A DNA stretch of 26,575 nucleotides, taken from contig CALKMQ010000105.1 in assembly GCA_938092125.1 (NCBI GenBank), positions 1 to 26,575 of the forward strand. The letters are read 5' to 3'. The first letter of the stretch is position 1. Each line of letters starts with the position of its first letter. Shown one piece after another: positions 16,846 through 25,356 of the stretch. This DNA is from an uncultured bacterium (GTDB lineage: Bacteria > Fidelibacterota > Marinisomatia > Marinisomatales > UBA1611). Below the pieces are notes generated by a model. It did no database searches. It was not told the DNA's origin and saw only the letters and a program-made list of their open reading frames with translations. Both the position numbers and the translations under genes were made by a program.

Positions 16846-18582
16846 ATGCACAGAATTTGGACAATACATCGCTTAATTCCTATAACGGTTAGTTTATTGC
16901 TATCCTCTTGCGCTTATTTCAATACTTTCTATAATGCCGAAAAATATTTTAATGAAGCCGATCGTATTCGTCTCGAGAAATCAGATAAAGCCGTTCCGCT
17001 TAGAGCAATGGATAATTATGGAAAAACAATTCAGAAGTGTAAGATTGTTCTATCAGATTTTCCTGAATCAAAATACGTAAATGATGCTATTCTTTTAATG
17101 GCAAAAGCTCAGTTTTATCGATCTGAATATGATAATGCAATTTCAAATCTTAAGATAATCTATAATCAGGGTAACGAAGAACAAATAGCTGAAGCTAAAT
17201 ATTGGTCTGCGGTATGTAAATGGAAAAAAGGAAAAACACAAACTGCGATTGAAGAACTTCAAAATATTATCAAATCCTCCAATAAAAATGAAATCATTGC
17301 CCAGAGCCATTTGTCCTTAGCGGATATTTATCTGATTGAGGATCAAAATAGTAACTTTTTACTCCATTTAGAGGAAGGTGCAAAGGTTATTAAAGACAGG
17401 GCAAAAAAAGGGATTGTTTACAATCAGCTTGCGGATATTGCTTTTAAAAATGAACAATATGATGTTGCGGAGAGTGCTTATAAAGAAGTGATTAAAAATT
17501 CACTAACAAAAGAAAAAATTGAAAATGCGCATATACAAATTTTAAAAATATCTAGACTACTAGGTGATTATAGATTGTTAGAAAGAAAAATCAAATCCAT
17601 GTTGGTTGATGATAAATTCAAAAATATTAAAGGTGATCTTGAGATAGAGCTCGTCAAGTTATACGTTAGTCAAGAAGACACAGACAATGCGATTGTTCGC
17701 TTAGAGTCTATAATTAATGATTACCCAAGAACGCAGACCTCTGCAGAAGCGTATTATATAATGGGTAAGATTTACCTGGCTGAAAAATGGAACCCTGCGT
17801 TAGCTAAAGAGAAGTTCTCTATGGTAAAAAAAGAATATGGAAGGACTGAGTTTGGACCATTTTGCGATAGCAAAATTAATGCGATTGAAAGGTATACAGA
17901 TGCATTGAGTGAGCTAAATAAATATCAAGCTGTATCAGATTCATCCATTACTGATTCAGTAGTAGTAGATTCAATTAGCGATGAAAAATCTAACTCCTCA
18001 AAATCAATGGAAGAATTACTTTATTTATTAGGTGATATTGAAGCTTTTAGTTTTGATAGAATTGATTCAGGAATTGTGTATTTTGAAAAAATTATTAAAA
18101 TGAATTCTCCTTCTCCGTTTGTTCCAAAATCAATTTTTACCCTAGCTATGATTTATGAAAACACTAAAGATTCTTTGATGTTTGATAAATACAAGACTTT
18201 ATTGCAGAGTAATCATGCTAGTTCTGATTATACTTCTTACTTATTTAAAAAAGGGAATGAAAACTCTGTTCGGCGACCAATAGAAAAATTATTTTTTAAA
18301 GCAGAAAAATTATGGTCAAGTAACCCAGTTTCATCTTTGAATGTCTTCAAAAACGTTATTTCCGCAGACTCATTAAGCGAGCTATCTGCTTCAGCTGCTT
18401 ATTTTTTAGGATATCAATATGATTATAAATATGCAGAATTAGACAGCGCATTTAAGTATTATAGCTGGCTTGGTAGAAGGCACCCTTCCTCAGAGCAAAA
18501 TAACTTTGCAAAGTATAGAGTAAAAATTATTGAAAATATGATATCTAACTCTAAGAATGATAGTACAGGCATAGTTAATTAG
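16846..18582 (+). CDS. TPR-repeat lipoprotein
   Basis: A 578-residue predicted lipoprotein with the lipobox LLLSSC (Cys22). The mature start AYFNTFYNAEKYFNEA is a familiar opening of tetratricopeptide lipoproteins in the Bacteroidota-Ignavibacteria-Marinimicrobia group. Helix pairs with TPR spacing continue to about residue 350 (for example SEYDNAISNLKII, NEQYDVAESAYKEVI, DTDNAIVRLESIINDYP). A Ser/Asp-rich linker (362-380) follows, then further repeats to the C-terminus. The fold resembles BamD/YfgC-type TPR scaffolds and probably holds a protein complex on the periplasmic face of the outer membrane. It opens the long same-strand run; the pyrD-like gene starts 5 bases later. Confidence 0.8.
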   Translation: MHRIWTIHRLIPITVSLLLSSCAYFNTFYNAEKYFNEADRIRLEKSDKAVPLRAMDNYGKTIQKCKIVLSDFPESKYVNDAILLMAKAQFYRSEYDNAISNLKIIYNQGNEEQIAEAKYWSAVCKWKKGKTQTAIEELQNIIKSSNKNEIIAQSHLSLADIYLIEDQNSNFLLHLEEGAKVIKDRAKKGIVYNQLADIAFKNEQYDVAESAYKEVIKNSLTKEKIENAHIQILKISRLLGDYRLLERKIKSMLVDDKFKNIKGDLEIELVKLYVSQEDTDNAIVRLESIINDYPRTQTSAEAYYIMGKIYLAEKWNPALAKEKFSMVKKEYGRTEFGPFCDSKINAIERYTDALSELNKYQAVSDSSITDSVVVDSISDEKSNSSKSMEELLYLLGDIEAFSFDRIDSGIVYFEKIIKMNSPSPFVPKSIFTLAMIYENTKDSLMFDKYKTLLQSNHASSDYTSYLFKKGNENSVRRPIEKLFFKAEKLWSSNPVSSLNVFKNVISADSLSELSASAAYFLGYQYDYKYAELDSAFKYYSWLGRRHPSSEQNNFAKYRVKIIENMISNSKNDSTGIVN

Positions 18583-18587
18583 TAGTT

Positions 18588-19661
18588 GTGATAGTAAGAA
18601 AATATCTCTTCTCTTTTTTTTACAGAGCAACTCGTTTTTTAGCAAGAATAATTGCTTCTTTGTATCAATATATTTTTAATAAGAAACAAGATCTTGAATC
18701 TATAGTTGATTTTGGAGATAAGAACCTTGTTAAAATCGATAAGTTTCTTGGCGGTATAGCTTATCAATTTCCAATACCTGACAATTTAGATGTTGAACTG
18801 TTTGATCTGAAATTTAAGTCTCCGATTATAGCTTCATCATTTAAATCTGATAAAAACTTGATTGGCATATGGCTAAAGCTTGGATTAGGTGGCGCAATAC
18901 TAAAAACAATTATGAAAGAGGAGAGAGTAGGTAATTCGAAACCTCGATTACAGCAAGTTAGACTTGAAAGACAAGCGTGTTTAGTTAATGCTCTAGGTCT
19001 TCCTGGCGAAGGCGTTGAAAAGTTTTCTAAGGCAATTATTGACAATCCTTTGTGGGACTATAAAAAGCCGATTGGTTTGTCAATTGGAGGTGAGAACCTT
19101 GATGATTATGTAAAAACATTTAATGTGTTGGATACGATGTCAAATAAATTAAAATCTAGTAAATATTTTTTTGAATTAAATATTAGTTGTCCAAATACAG
19201 ATACTGGTAGCACTATTGGGGAGAATATTGATGAATTAGAAACCTTAATTAATTATATTAGAGCGAAAAATGATTCTGTGGTTTCGGTAAAAATATCTCC
19301 AGATTGGAACAATGATCACCTCAAAAAAATTGGGGAAGTAATTAAGTCAAAAGAAAAAATGATAATAAATGCCGGCAATACACAATTTAAAACAATTAAA
19401 TATTTAGGCTTTAAAAATGGTAGTTTGCCTCGCGGTGGCGGGGGATTAAGCGGTGTTGCAATTTTTCCGAGAACTTTGGAGCTAGTCAATTTATTTAACG
19501 ATATGAATTTAAAGATTATGGCAACAGGCGGTATATCGACAATACATCATTTGAATGCTGTGAAAGATGCTGGTGCATCATTATATGGTTTAGCTACAGC
19601 TTTAATTATGGATCCCTATTGCATACCAAAAATTAATTATGCTCTTAGTAGAGGAAAATAA
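18588..19661 (+). CDS. Dihydroorotate dehydrogenase-like FMN enzyme
   Basis: 357 residues from a GTG start; no ATG lies near, and the frame is closed just upstream. An N-terminal segment rich in Phe, Tyr and Arg (YLFSFFYRATRFLARIIASL) is probably membrane-associating, as in quinone-linked DHODH. The barrel follows: KSPIIASSFKSDKN (78-91), GNSKPRLQQVRLERQACLVN, ELNISCPNTDTG (196-207), VSVKISPDWNN, the phosphate-binding GGGGLSGVAIFPRTLEL (283-299) and ATGGISTIHHL. The probable catalytic base is Cys201, the class 1 residue; quinone-type class 2 enzymes have Ser there. It should oxidise dihydroorotate to orotate in pyrimidine synthesis, but the mixed features leave class and electron acceptor open. 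No other pyrimidine gene is adjacent. Confidence 0.75.
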   Translation: MIVRKYLFSFFYRATRFLARIIASLYQYIFNKKQDLESIVDFGDKNLVKIDKFLGGIAYQFPIPDNLDVELFDLKFKSPIIASSFKSDKNLIGIWLKLGLGGAILKTIMKEERVGNSKPRLQQVRLERQACLVNALGLPGEGVEKFSKAIIDNPLWDYKKPIGLSIGGENLDDYVKTFNVLDTMSNKLKSSKYFFELNISCPNTDTGSTIGENIDELETLINYIRAKNDSVVSVKISPDWNNDHLKKIGEVIKSKEKMIINAGNTQFKTIKYLGFKNGSLPRGGGGLSGVAIFPRTLELVNLFNDMNLKIMATGGISTIHHLNAVKDAGASLYGLATALIMDPYCIPKINYALSRGK

Positions 19662-19663
19662 AT

Positions 19664-20119
19664 ATGCTAACAATTTCATTATTTGAACCTCAGATACCGC
19701 CGAATACAGGCAATATTGCGCGTTTGTGTGGTGCAAATAATATAAAATTAGATTTGGTCGGAGAGCTTGGCTTTGATATGAGTGATAAATATTTAAAAAG
19801 AGCGGGGTTGGACTATTGGAATTACATAAATTGGGAATGTTTCCCAGATTTAAATCAGTACTGTGAAAATACTTTTAAAAATAATTTTCATCTATTAACG
19901 ACAAAATCAAAAAATATTTATACAGAAAGAAAATATACATCTAATGACATTATTATTTTTGGTAGTGAGACTGCTGGGATTTCAGAAAAAATTCTTAACA
20001 AATATCATAAGAATGCTTGTACGATACCTATGAAAAATAAAAATATACGGAGTCTTAATTTGGCAACGAGTGTAGGTATAGTGTTATATGAAGCATTGAG
20101 GCAAATAAATGATCCATAG
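19664..20119 (+). CDS. trmL: tRNA (cytidine(34)-2'-O)-methyltransferase TrmL
   Basis: A 151-residue SPOUT-family enzyme of normal family length. It has the N-terminal EPQIPPNTGNIARLCGAN, the knot motif IIFGSETAGISEKIL and the closing IPMKNKNIRSLNLATSVGIV. TrmL methylates the 2'-OH of the wobble base in certain leucine tRNAs using SAM, aiding decoding. A GAGGA run 8 bases before the ATG, inside the end of the DHODH-like gene, is one of the few good ribosome binding sites here. Its last 11 bases overlap the start of rlpA. The branch is called from the TrmL-type N-terminus and short length. Confidence 0.92.
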   Translation: MLTISLFEPQIPPNTGNIARLCGANNIKLDLVGELGFDMSDKYLKRAGLDYWNYINWECFPDLNQYCENTFKNNFHLLTTKSKNIYTERKYTSNDIIIFGSETAGISEKILNKYHKNACTIPMKNKNIRSLNLATSVGIVLYEALRQINDP

Positions 20120-20636
20120 AACAACCATATATATTATTCTTGCTTTTTTATTCCTCGTAGCCTGCTCTAGCGCGCCTAGATACGGAAGAACGGCGACTTC
20201 TAAGGTTAAAAAAAAATATGGGGCACCGCTCAAAAAAAACAAATCTAAAAGCAAGGCTATTTTTATTGATCCCAAAACAGTAAATACCAATGTCAAACAT
20301 AAAAAAAAGATGGTTGGTATCAGTTCATTTTATGCAGAGGATTTTCATGGAAAGCTTACCGCAAATGGGGAGATTTATGATATGTATGGCTTAACTGCTG
20401 CTCATAAAACAATTCCCTTAAATACGGTTGCTAGGGTTACAAATTTAGCAAATGGCAAATCTTTGATTTTAAGGATTAACGATAGAGGTCCGTATATACA
20501 AGGAAGAATGCTCGACTGCTCTTACGGTGCTGCTAAAAAATTAGGTTTTATTAAGCAAGGTAAAACAAAAGTACAAGTTGATGTTATTGAATGGGGCGAC
20601 GGTGTTTATATGCATCATAGGGATCGCCCAAAATGA
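20109..20636 (+). CDS. rlpA: RlpA-family septal ring lytic transglycosylase lipoprotein
   Basis: A 175-residue lipoprotein with lipobox LVAC (Cys19). After a basic linker, residues 65-165 are a double-psi beta-barrel: GISSFYAEDFHGKLTANGE, YGLTAAHKTIPLNTVARV and LRINDRGPYIQGRMLDCS, where NDRGPY carries the key aspartate. RlpA proteins cleave naked glycan strands of peptidoglycan at the septum from the outer membrane. The SPOR domain that targets many RlpA proteins to denuded glycan is absent: the chain ends about 10 residues after the barrel. It overlaps trmL by 11 bases and the lipid-kinase gene by ATGA. Confidence 0.9.
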   Translation: MIHRTTIYIILAFLFLVACSSAPRYGRTATSKVKKKYGAPLKKNKSKSKAIFIDPKTVNTNVKHKKKMVGISSFYAEDFHGKLTANGEIYDMYGLTAAHKTIPLNTVARVTNLANGKSLILRINDRGPYIQGRMLDCSYGAAKKLGFIKQGKTKVQVDVIEWGDGVYMHHRDRPK

Positions 20637-21520
20637 CAACGATTCTATTAATTGCTAATCCTAAAAGCGGAACTATTAATTTTAATAGTGCTATAAATTC
20701 AGTTAATAAGTATTTTAAAAGATACGGCATAGAAAATACTTTAATAAAAACTGAGTATAATGGTCATGCCAAAGATGTAGTGAAAAATGAAAATTTAACT
20801 ACTTTTGATTCCGTTTGCGCTATGGGAGGAGACGGAACATTGTTTGAGGTTTTGAACGGAATGTTATCAAAATCGGCAGAGGATAGAATTCCTATATCAG
20901 TAATACCGAATGGTACGGGTAATTCTTTTATGAAGACAGTTGGAGCGACTAAACTAGGGTCTGCTGTTAAAGTAATTGCAGAGAATAGTTCTAGAAAAAT
21001 TGACGTCATGAAAGCAAGCTGTGGTCAAAAAGATTTCTTTTCTCTTAACCTCATTGGCTGGGGAATGGCAACTGATATTTCTGTGTTTGCCGAAAAACTA
21101 CGTTTGTTCGGTGGTCAACGTTATAATATTGCTTCATTTTTTGAAATTATTAAAAATAAGCGAAGAGTTGCAAAAATAACCATTGATGGAGTTAAAAGGG
21201 AAGGCGATTTCGCTTTTATTATTGCTTGCAATACTAAATATGTTGGCAAGGATATGAAAATGGCTCCTGATGCAATAATTGATGATGGCTTAATAGATTT
21301 AATCATTGTTAAAAAGGCATCTAGTCTCACGTTATTTTCAGTATTCCCCAAACTATTTGACGGCTCGCATGTAGATCACGATGCATGTGAATATGTTCAT
21401 TGTAAATCGTTTTCCATTGATCCAGATGATAAAGGAAAATTAAATATTGACGGGGAAATTATCGGGACGTCACCAGTATCTGTAACTCTAATTAAAGGAG
21501 GTGTAAAACTTATAATCTAA
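20633..21520 (+). CDS. Diacylglycerol kinase-family lipid kinase
   Basis: A 295-residue DAGK-catalytic-domain protein of the DgkB/YegS/BmrU type. The nucleotide-binding elements are ANPKSGT (8-14), MGGDGTLFEVLNGM (64-77) and IPNGTGNSF (91-99); a C-terminal beta-sandwich ends with SFSIDPDDKGKLNIDGE. It phosphorylates a lipid hydroxyl, typically diacylglycerol to phosphatidate, at the inner membrane. Its ATG overlaps the rlpA stop, and cdsA, which uses phosphatidate, follows by 31 bases, so a shared phospholipid role is likely. The exact lipid is not proven; sphingoid and phosphatidylglycerol kinases share the fold. Confidence 0.88.
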   Translation: MTTILLIANPKSGTINFNSAINSVNKYFKRYGIENTLIKTEYNGHAKDVVKNENLTTFDSVCAMGGDGTLFEVLNGMLSKSAEDRIPISVIPNGTGNSFMKTVGATKLGSAVKVIAENSSRKIDVMKASCGQKDFFSLNLIGWGMATDISVFAEKLRLFGGQRYNIASFFEIIKNKRRVAKITIDGVKREGDFAFIIACNTKYVGKDMKMAPDAIIDDGLIDLIIVKKASSLTLFSVFPKLFDGSHVDHDACEYVHCKSFSIDPDDKGKLNIDGEIIGTSPVSVTLIKGGVKLII

Positions 21521-21539
21521 TTTTAATCTAATGATTATA
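21511..21539. repeat. Inverted and direct repeats in the lipid kinase/cdsA gap
   Basis: TATAATC (21511-21517) pairs with GATTATA (21533-21539) as a 7-bp inverted repeat. Inside it, the 9-mer TAATCTAAT occurs twice, at 21513-21521 and 21524-21532, exactly 11 bases apart. The structure spans the stop of the lipid-kinase gene and ends 12 bases before the cdsA ATG. It could be an operator, an RNA hairpin controlling cdsA, or chance in A/T-rich DNA. Confidence 0.3.
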
Positions 21540-21551
21540 GTAAATTAGGAT

Positions 21552-22370
21552 ATGAAAGAACTTAAAGGTAGAAAGCTAATTTTAATCTTAGGTGTACCCT
21601 TGGGTGTTGGCTGCTTTTATGTCGGAAACCCAATTTTTGCCATTGTTACTACGTTGATTATGCTGCTAGGTCTTGATGAATTTTTCAAAATGTGTGAAAT
21701 AAAAGGGAGTTATCCAAATCGTATATTTGGATTTATTATAACTGTTTTTATTGGACTAGCTTACTCTGGCGTTTACGCTCATCATCAAATTACAGTGCTC
21801 GGTCTAGCTTGCATGACTGTAATTAGTCTTTTTATCATTGAAATAATAAATAATAAAAAGGAACCTTTGCAAAATATTGCAAATACCGTTTTGGGTATCA
21901 TTTTTGTTCCAACCTTGCTTGGAACATTGATCCACTTAAGGCAATTAGATCATATTTTTGATTCCAATGTTACGCTTTTATTGTTTGTGTCTGTCTGGCT
22001 ATGTGATACAGCTGCTTTCTTTTTTGGAACAAAATTTGGTGAGAAAAAAATTCTTCCCAAAATAAGTCCTAAAAAAAGTTGGGTAGGCTCGATTTCTGGT
22101 TTTATTTTTTCTATATTAACGTTTTTCATTGCATATAAGCTTGATTTTTTAGGACCTACATACTCAATATTTGATTGTATTGTTTTCGGTTTTATTTCTG
22201 GTGTTTTTGGCCAGCTTGGAGATTTTGGAGAGTCCCTTCTTAAGCGAGATGTTGGAGTCAAAGATTCTGGAGATATCTTAAGAGGGCATGGAGGAATATT
22301 GGACCGCTTTGATTCCTTACTTTTTTCATCGCCTTTGATTTATATTTACCTCCTGGTTTTTAATCAATAA
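21552..22370 (+). CDS. cdsA: Phosphatidate cytidylyltransferase (CDP-diglyceride synthase)
   Basis: A 272-residue polytopic membrane protein with about eight hydrophobic segments, of typical length. It carries the family signature from Ser228 to Asp254, SLLKRDVGVKDSGDILRGHG then GILDRFD, and the preceding CDTAAFFFGTKFGEKK and SPKKSWVGSISG blocks, with the Mg-binding aspartates intact. It makes CDP-diacylglycerol from phosphatidate and CTP at the inner membrane, the entry point to phospholipid synthesis. It follows the lipid kinase that could supply phosphatidate. The MutL-like gene begins 35 bases later, probably on the same transcript. Confidence 0.93.
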   Translation: MKELKGRKLILILGVPLGVGCFYVGNPIFAIVTTLIMLLGLDEFFKMCEIKGSYPNRIFGFIITVFIGLAYSGVYAHHQITVLGLACMTVISLFIIEIINNKKEPLQNIANTVLGIIFVPTLLGTLIHLRQLDHIFDSNVTLLLFVSVWLCDTAAFFFGTKFGEKKILPKISPKKSWVGSISGFIFSILTFFIAYKLDFLGPTYSIFDCIVFGFISGVFGQLGDFGESLLKRDVGVKDSGDILRGHGGILDRFDSLLFSSPLIYIYLLVFNQ

Positions 22371-22405
22371 ACATTTATTAACTTTTATAATTAGAGAATT
22401 TTAAT

Positions 22406-24223
22406 TTGAAACTTCGTTCTATATTAGCTACTGATTGTGGAAGCACAACAACAAAAGCAATTTTAATAGAATTTGTCGATGGTGAATATCGCTTAACATT
22501 TAGAGGCGAGGCGCCTACAACCGTTGAAGCTCCTTTCGAAGATGTAACTCGAGGTGTTTTAAACGCTACTATGGAAATTGAAGAACTCTCAGGCCGAAAA
22601 ATACTTGATGGTGAAAATATTATTACGCCTCAGAAAAAAGATAATGGTGTAGATATATACATATCGACTAGTTCTGCTGGTGGAGGACTTCAAATGATGG
22701 TAGCAGGTGTAGTTAAATCGATGACGGGTGAAAGTGCTGAACGCGCGGCCCTTGGCGCTGGTTCTATTGTTATGGATGTGCTTGCATCAAATGATGGCAG
22801 AAAACCGCATGAAAAGATTACCAGAATACGACAATTAAGACCGGATATGATTTTACTCTCTGGCGGTATTGATGGCGGTACAACAAAGCATGTGGTTGAG
22901 CTTGCTGAAATATTAGCTGCTGCAAATCCGCAACCAAGGTTAGGTCAAAATTACAAGCTTCCAGTTATTTACGCTGGAAATAAAAAAGCCACTTCTAGTA
23001 TAAAAAAGACACTCGGTAAGCTTACAGATCTTGATGTTACAGAAAATATTAGGCCTGTTTTAGAACAAGAAAACCTCAAACCTTCTAGAGATAAAATACA
23101 CGATTTGTTTATGGAGCACGTTATGCAACAAGCTCCAGGCTACAAGAAATTGATGAGCTGGACAGATGCTCCGATTATGCCGACTCCTGGTGCTGTTGGT
23201 GCACTAATTGAAATGGTTGCAAATAAAGAGAATATTTCCGTTGTAGGTGTTGACATTGGAGGGGCGACTACCGATATCTTTTCTGTTTTTCAAAATCAGT
23301 TTAATAGAACGGTTAGCGCAAATCTTGGCATGAGTTACTCGATTTGCAATGTCCTTGCGGAGGCATCGCTACCTAATGTTCTTCGTTGGGTGCCTTTTGA
23401 TATAGATGAAAAAGAATTAACAAATAGAATCGGTAATAAAATGATTCGTCCAACAACAGTGCCACAGAGTTTGGAAGAGCTTGTAATTGAGCAAGCAATA
23501 GCTAGGGAAGCGCTAAGGTTATCATTTATACAGCATAAAGCTTTTGCGGTAAATCTTAAAGGTGTTCAAAAAGAAAGAACTATTTCAGATGCCTTTGAAC
23601 AATCAGATTCTGGGGAATCCCTCGTAGATATGATGGAGCTAGATCTCATTGTCGGCTCTGGTGGTGTTTTATCTCATGCACCAAGGAGAGAGCAATCAGC
23701 AAAAATGTTGATTGATAGTTTTTTGCCTGAAGGAGTAACCTCATTAGCCGTAGACTCAATTTTTATGATGCCTCAACTAGGCGTAATGGCAAATATTGAA
23801 AATAAAGAAATCGCTGAGCAGGCTAGGGTAGCTGCGTTAGAGGTTTTTGAAAAAGACTGTTTGATTCGCCTTGGTACATGCATCGCACCAGTTGGTAAGC
23901 TAAATAACAGTGAAAAAATTCTTAACGTGATTTTAGAATTTAAAAATGGTGAAAAGGAAAACATTGATATTCGGTTTGGTGATTTAGTAAGAATTAGAGT
24001 TGGTTATGAAAAAGTCAAGGCTACTTTAACTCCAGGAAAAAATATTGATGTAGGTGCTGGTATTGGAGAGCAAGTAAATACTGATATATATGGCGGACAA
24101 GTCGGTATTATAATTGATGGTCGAGGTAGGCCATTGCAAATAGATCAATCCTCCTCAAAGCGTATAGCAGATCTTAAAAAATGGTCTGATGCTGTTGATG
24201 AATATCCTGAATTAGGTAAATAA
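22406..24223 (+). CDS. MutL/GlmL-like ASKHA ATPase not linked to a mutase
   Basis: A 605-residue protein of the glutamate mutase MutL family. ASKHA nucleotide-binding elements are clear: ILATDCGSTTTKAILIE (6-22), DMILLSGGIDGGTTKH (147-162), VVGVDIGGATTDIFSV (279-294) and LIVGSGGVLSHAP (414-426). A C-terminal region of about 100 residues (FGDLVRIRVGYEKVKATLTP, then GGQVGIIIDGRGRPLQID) follows the core. MutL proteins sit in glutamate mutase operons and are thought to reactivate the B12 enzyme, like diol-dehydratase reactivases. Here no mutase subunit is visible, and the neighbours are a barrel-sandwich protein and membrane proteins, so I expect a different client. The start is TTG: the frame closes 18 bases upstream and no ATG is near. 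Confidence 0.85.
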   Translation: MKLRSILATDCGSTTTKAILIEFVDGEYRLTFRGEAPTTVEAPFEDVTRGVLNATMEIEELSGRKILDGENIITPQKKDNGVDIYISTSSAGGGLQMMVAGVVKSMTGESAERAALGAGSIVMDVLASNDGRKPHEKITRIRQLRPDMILLSGGIDGGTTKHVVELAEILAAANPQPRLGQNYKLPVIYAGNKKATSSIKKTLGKLTDLDVTENIRPVLEQENLKPSRDKIHDLFMEHVMQQAPGYKKLMSWTDAPIMPTPGAVGALIEMVANKENISVVGVDIGGATTDIFSVFQNQFNRTVSANLGMSYSICNVLAEASLPNVLRWVPFDIDEKELTNRIGNKMIRPTTVPQSLEELVIEQAIAREALRLSFIQHKAFAVNLKGVQKERTISDAFEQSDSGESLVDMMELDLIVGSGGVLSHAPRREQSAKMLIDSFLPEGVTSLAVDSIFMMPQLGVMANIENKEIAEQARVAALEVFEKDCLIRLGTCIAPVGKLNNSEKILNVILEFKNGEKENIDIRFGDLVRIRVGYEKVKATLTPGKNIDVGAGIGEQVNTDIYGGQVGIIIDGRGRPLQIDQSSSKRIADLKKWSDAVDEYPELGK

Positions 24224-24224
24224 T

Positions 24225-25352
24225 ATGGCTCATTCGTATACACCCGGATTAAAAGTACTAAAGAATACAAAAATTTTAAAAGAGCGTAGGCTACCTCTTA
24301 AAGGGTCGGTTGATACATCCGTTGGAGATACCGTAGCACCTGGAGATATTATTGCAAAAACAGATTTACCAGGTAACGTACAAATGGTCAATATTGCTAA
24401 TCAGTTGAATGTTGACGCTTCAGATGTTGAAACTGTTATGATCGCAAAAGAAGGGTCTAAAGTAAGTAAAAATGAATTGATTGCACAAACGAATGGTATT
24501 TTTGGATATTTTAAGTCGAGTGTAAACAGCCCCGTTGATGGCACCATCGATTCAGTTTCAAATATTACAGGGCAAGTTGTGATCAGGGAAGCTCCGATAC
24601 CTGTAGAAGTTGATGCTTACATACGAGGTGTTGTTCATGAGGTAATAAATGAAGAAGGCGTGGTTATAAAAAGCTATGGTTCTTTTGTGCAGGGCATCTT
24701 TGGTATAGGCGGTGAAAGCCGAGGGGAAATCAAGATGCTTTCAGAAAGTAGGACTTCTGAAATTAGTGTTGATATGATTCTTCCTGAGCATGAGGGTATG
24801 ATAATTGTAGGCGGAAGTTTTATCAGTTTAGAAGCGTACAAAAAAGCTTTAGAATGCAAGGTTGCAGGTGTTGTTGTTGGTGGGTTTAACTATTTTGACT
24901 TAGAAGAAATTTTAGGATACACTCTTGGTGTAGCCATAACTGGTTCTGAGGATTTAATTACCTCATTAATAGTTACGGAAGGTTATGGAAAAATCCAGAT
25001 GGGACAGCAAACATTTGATTTATTAAAAGAGAATAGTGGTCGATTAGCCTCGATTAATGGCGCTACTCAGATTCGCGCTGGCGTTATAAGACCCGAAATA
25101 ATTATTCCTATTGATACAAGTAGCGCGAAAGATAGTAATGAGCATTCAAAAAAAATGTCCGGCATGACGGAGGGTAGCTTAGTTAGAGTTATTCGCTCCC
25201 CAAATTTTGGCAAAATTGGATCTGTAAAAGAGCTTCCATCTGAATTAAGAAAAATGGAGTCTGAAACAATGGTGAGAGTTGCAATTATTGATATAGAAGG
25301 TAAGTTGGTTGAAATTCCACGTTCTAATTTAGAAGTTGTTGAGACTGATTAG
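24225..25352 (+). CDS. Barrel-sandwich plus KOW-like protein of the MutL-linked module
   Basis: 375 residues, soluble, of a family I know only from such neighbourhoods. Residues 15-50 (RRLPLKGSVDTSVGDTVAPG) and 85-140 (NGIFGYFKSSVNSPVDGTI, then VDAYIRGVVHEV) resemble the two halves of a lipoyl-like barrel-sandwich hybrid, as in RnfC N-termini. There is no lysine in a biotin/lipoyl MKM-type turn, so it is probably not lipoylated. A middle alpha/beta domain (EGMIIVGGSFISLEAYKKAL, AGVVVGGF, LGVAITGSEDL, INGATQIRAGVIRPEIIIP) follows. The C-terminus (GSLVRVIRSPNFGKIGSVKE, then IPRSNLEVVE) looks KOW-like. It starts one base after the MutL-like stop, so the two are surely co-translated. Confidence 0.75.
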   Translation: MAHSYTPGLKVLKNTKILKERRLPLKGSVDTSVGDTVAPGDIIAKTDLPGNVQMVNIANQLNVDASDVETVMIAKEGSKVSKNELIAQTNGIFGYFKSSVNSPVDGTIDSVSNITGQVVIREAPIPVEVDAYIRGVVHEVINEEGVVIKSYGSFVQGIFGIGGESRGEIKMLSESRTSEISVDMILPEHEGMIIVGGSFISLEAYKKALECKVAGVVVGGFNYFDLEEILGYTLGVAITGSEDLITSLIVTEGYGKIQMGQQTFDLLKENSGRLASINGATQIRAGVIRPEIIIPIDTSSAKDSNEHSKKMSGMTEGSLVRVIRSPNFGKIGSVKELPSELRKMESETMVRVAIIDIEGKLVEIPRSNLEVVETD

Positions 25353-25356
25353 CTTG

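Noticed and set aside
18764..19045. 93-codon minus-strand frame inside the DHODH-like gene
   Set aside because: It is antisense to conserved FMN-enzyme motifs.
24225..25352. Biotin or lipoyl carrier protein
   Set aside because: No lysine in the expected MKM-like hairpin, and no ligase or carboxylase gene is nearby.
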